NCBI GenBank assembly: GCA_913046275.1
Contig: CAJWSE010000066.1
Coordinates: 1 to 6,119 of the forward strand
Direction of reading: 5' to 3'
Origin: an uncultured Phycisphaerae bacterium
GTDB lineage: Bacteria > Planctomycetota > Phycisphaerae > Phycisphaerales > SM1A02
DNA: 6,119 bases
A program made the position numbers and the translations under genes. Of this stretch, positions 5,967 to 6,119 are shown piece after piece; position 1 is the first letter of the stretch; each line of letters opens with the position of its first letter. The notes beneath the pieces were generated by a model. The model was given only the letters and a program-made list of their open reading frames with translations. It searched no databases and was not told the origin of the DNA.

Positions 5967-6119
5967 TTACTGATTAAATTCTTTTGATTTTAAAATTAAT
6001 GCAGGCAAAAAAGTTGCAACAACGAACGATAAAAATAATAAAGATTGAGCTATAAATTGAGAAAATAATTCTTTAGACAAAAATACTCCTACTAATAAGC
6101 TTTTAGAAAAGTCTGGAAA
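5967..6119 (-). CDS. C-terminal end of an unidentified membrane protein, cut by window edge
   Basis: The minus strand is open from the right edge (6119) to a TAA at 5969-5967, giving 50 residues that begin FPDFSKS and end KSKEFNQ. A hydrophobic stretch of about 24 residues (roughly 22-45, including LLFLSFVVATFLPALIL) would make one membrane helix, followed by a short polar tail. This looks like the last transmembrane segment of a transporter, but too little is present to name a family. It converges with the thioredoxin-fold gene, the stop codons lying 16 bases apart. Evidence is the open frame reaching the edge and the sensible helix-plus-charged-tail pattern; chance open frames in AT-rich DNA are rarely this hydrophobic and orderly, but the call stays tentative. 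Confidence 0.5.
   Translation of the reverse strand, partial: FPDFSKSLLVGVFLSKELFSQFIAQSLLFLSFVVATFLPALILKSKEFNQ

Noticed and set aside
1..6119. CRISPR arrays, tRNA or rRNA genes, insertion sequences, toxin-antitoxin or defence genes
   Set aside because: No spaced direct repeats, cloverleaf-like segments, transposase motifs or small two-gene modules were seen on either strand; almost all of the window is accounted for by the listed genes.

Overview
The window is a mosaic of two base compositions. Positions 1 to about 5205 carry five or six tightly packed genes of moderate GC (a hand count of 4921-5220 gives about 44%). From about 5218 to the end the DNA is AT-rich (hand counts: about 28% for 5221-5520 and 23% for 5521-5880), with codon use typical of streamlined marine Alphaproteobacteria such as the SAR11 group. 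The change falls inside one open reading frame that joins the first quarter of an ABC transporter ATPase to the last 60% of a short-chain fatty acid transporter. The window is therefore best read as two pieces of DNA from different organisms joined near 5203-5217, most likely an assembly or amplification chimera. This is inference; raw reads across the junction would settle it.

Left part: on the minus strand, a DUF4097-like lipoprotein gene runs into rlmE (23S rRNA 2'-O-methyltransferase), which leaves the window at position 1. Divergent from the lipoprotein gene, after only 36 bases holding a perfect 8-bp inverted repeat, is a complete thiC (HMP-P synthase, thiamine pyrimidine branch) on the plus strand. 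thiC converges with a minus-strand unit read in the order atoE (5' end lost at the junction), an enoyl-CoA hydratase/isomerase-family gene, and an arsM-like methyltransferase. These three are spaced as an operon: a 2-base gap, then an 11-base overlap. The transporter and the crotonase-fold protein suggest short-chain acyl or fatty-acid use; the methyltransferase carries the cysteines of arsenite methyltransferases plus a cysteine-rich tail. The ThiC sequence has a planctomycete-like feel (for example CAMCGHDWC in the cluster loop), but this taxonomic guess is weak.

Right part: the ABC ATPase start (minus) is divergent from a small exported thioredoxin-fold protein (plus), which converges with the C-terminal end of an unidentified membrane protein (minus) running off the window edge.

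I see no RNA genes, CRISPR arrays, insertion sequences or clear rho-independent terminators, and no TPP riboswitch before thiC. No gene-free stretch exceeds 300 bases. I found no convincing new biological system; the main result is the chimeric junction, followed by the crotonase homologue lacking both catalytic glutamates.
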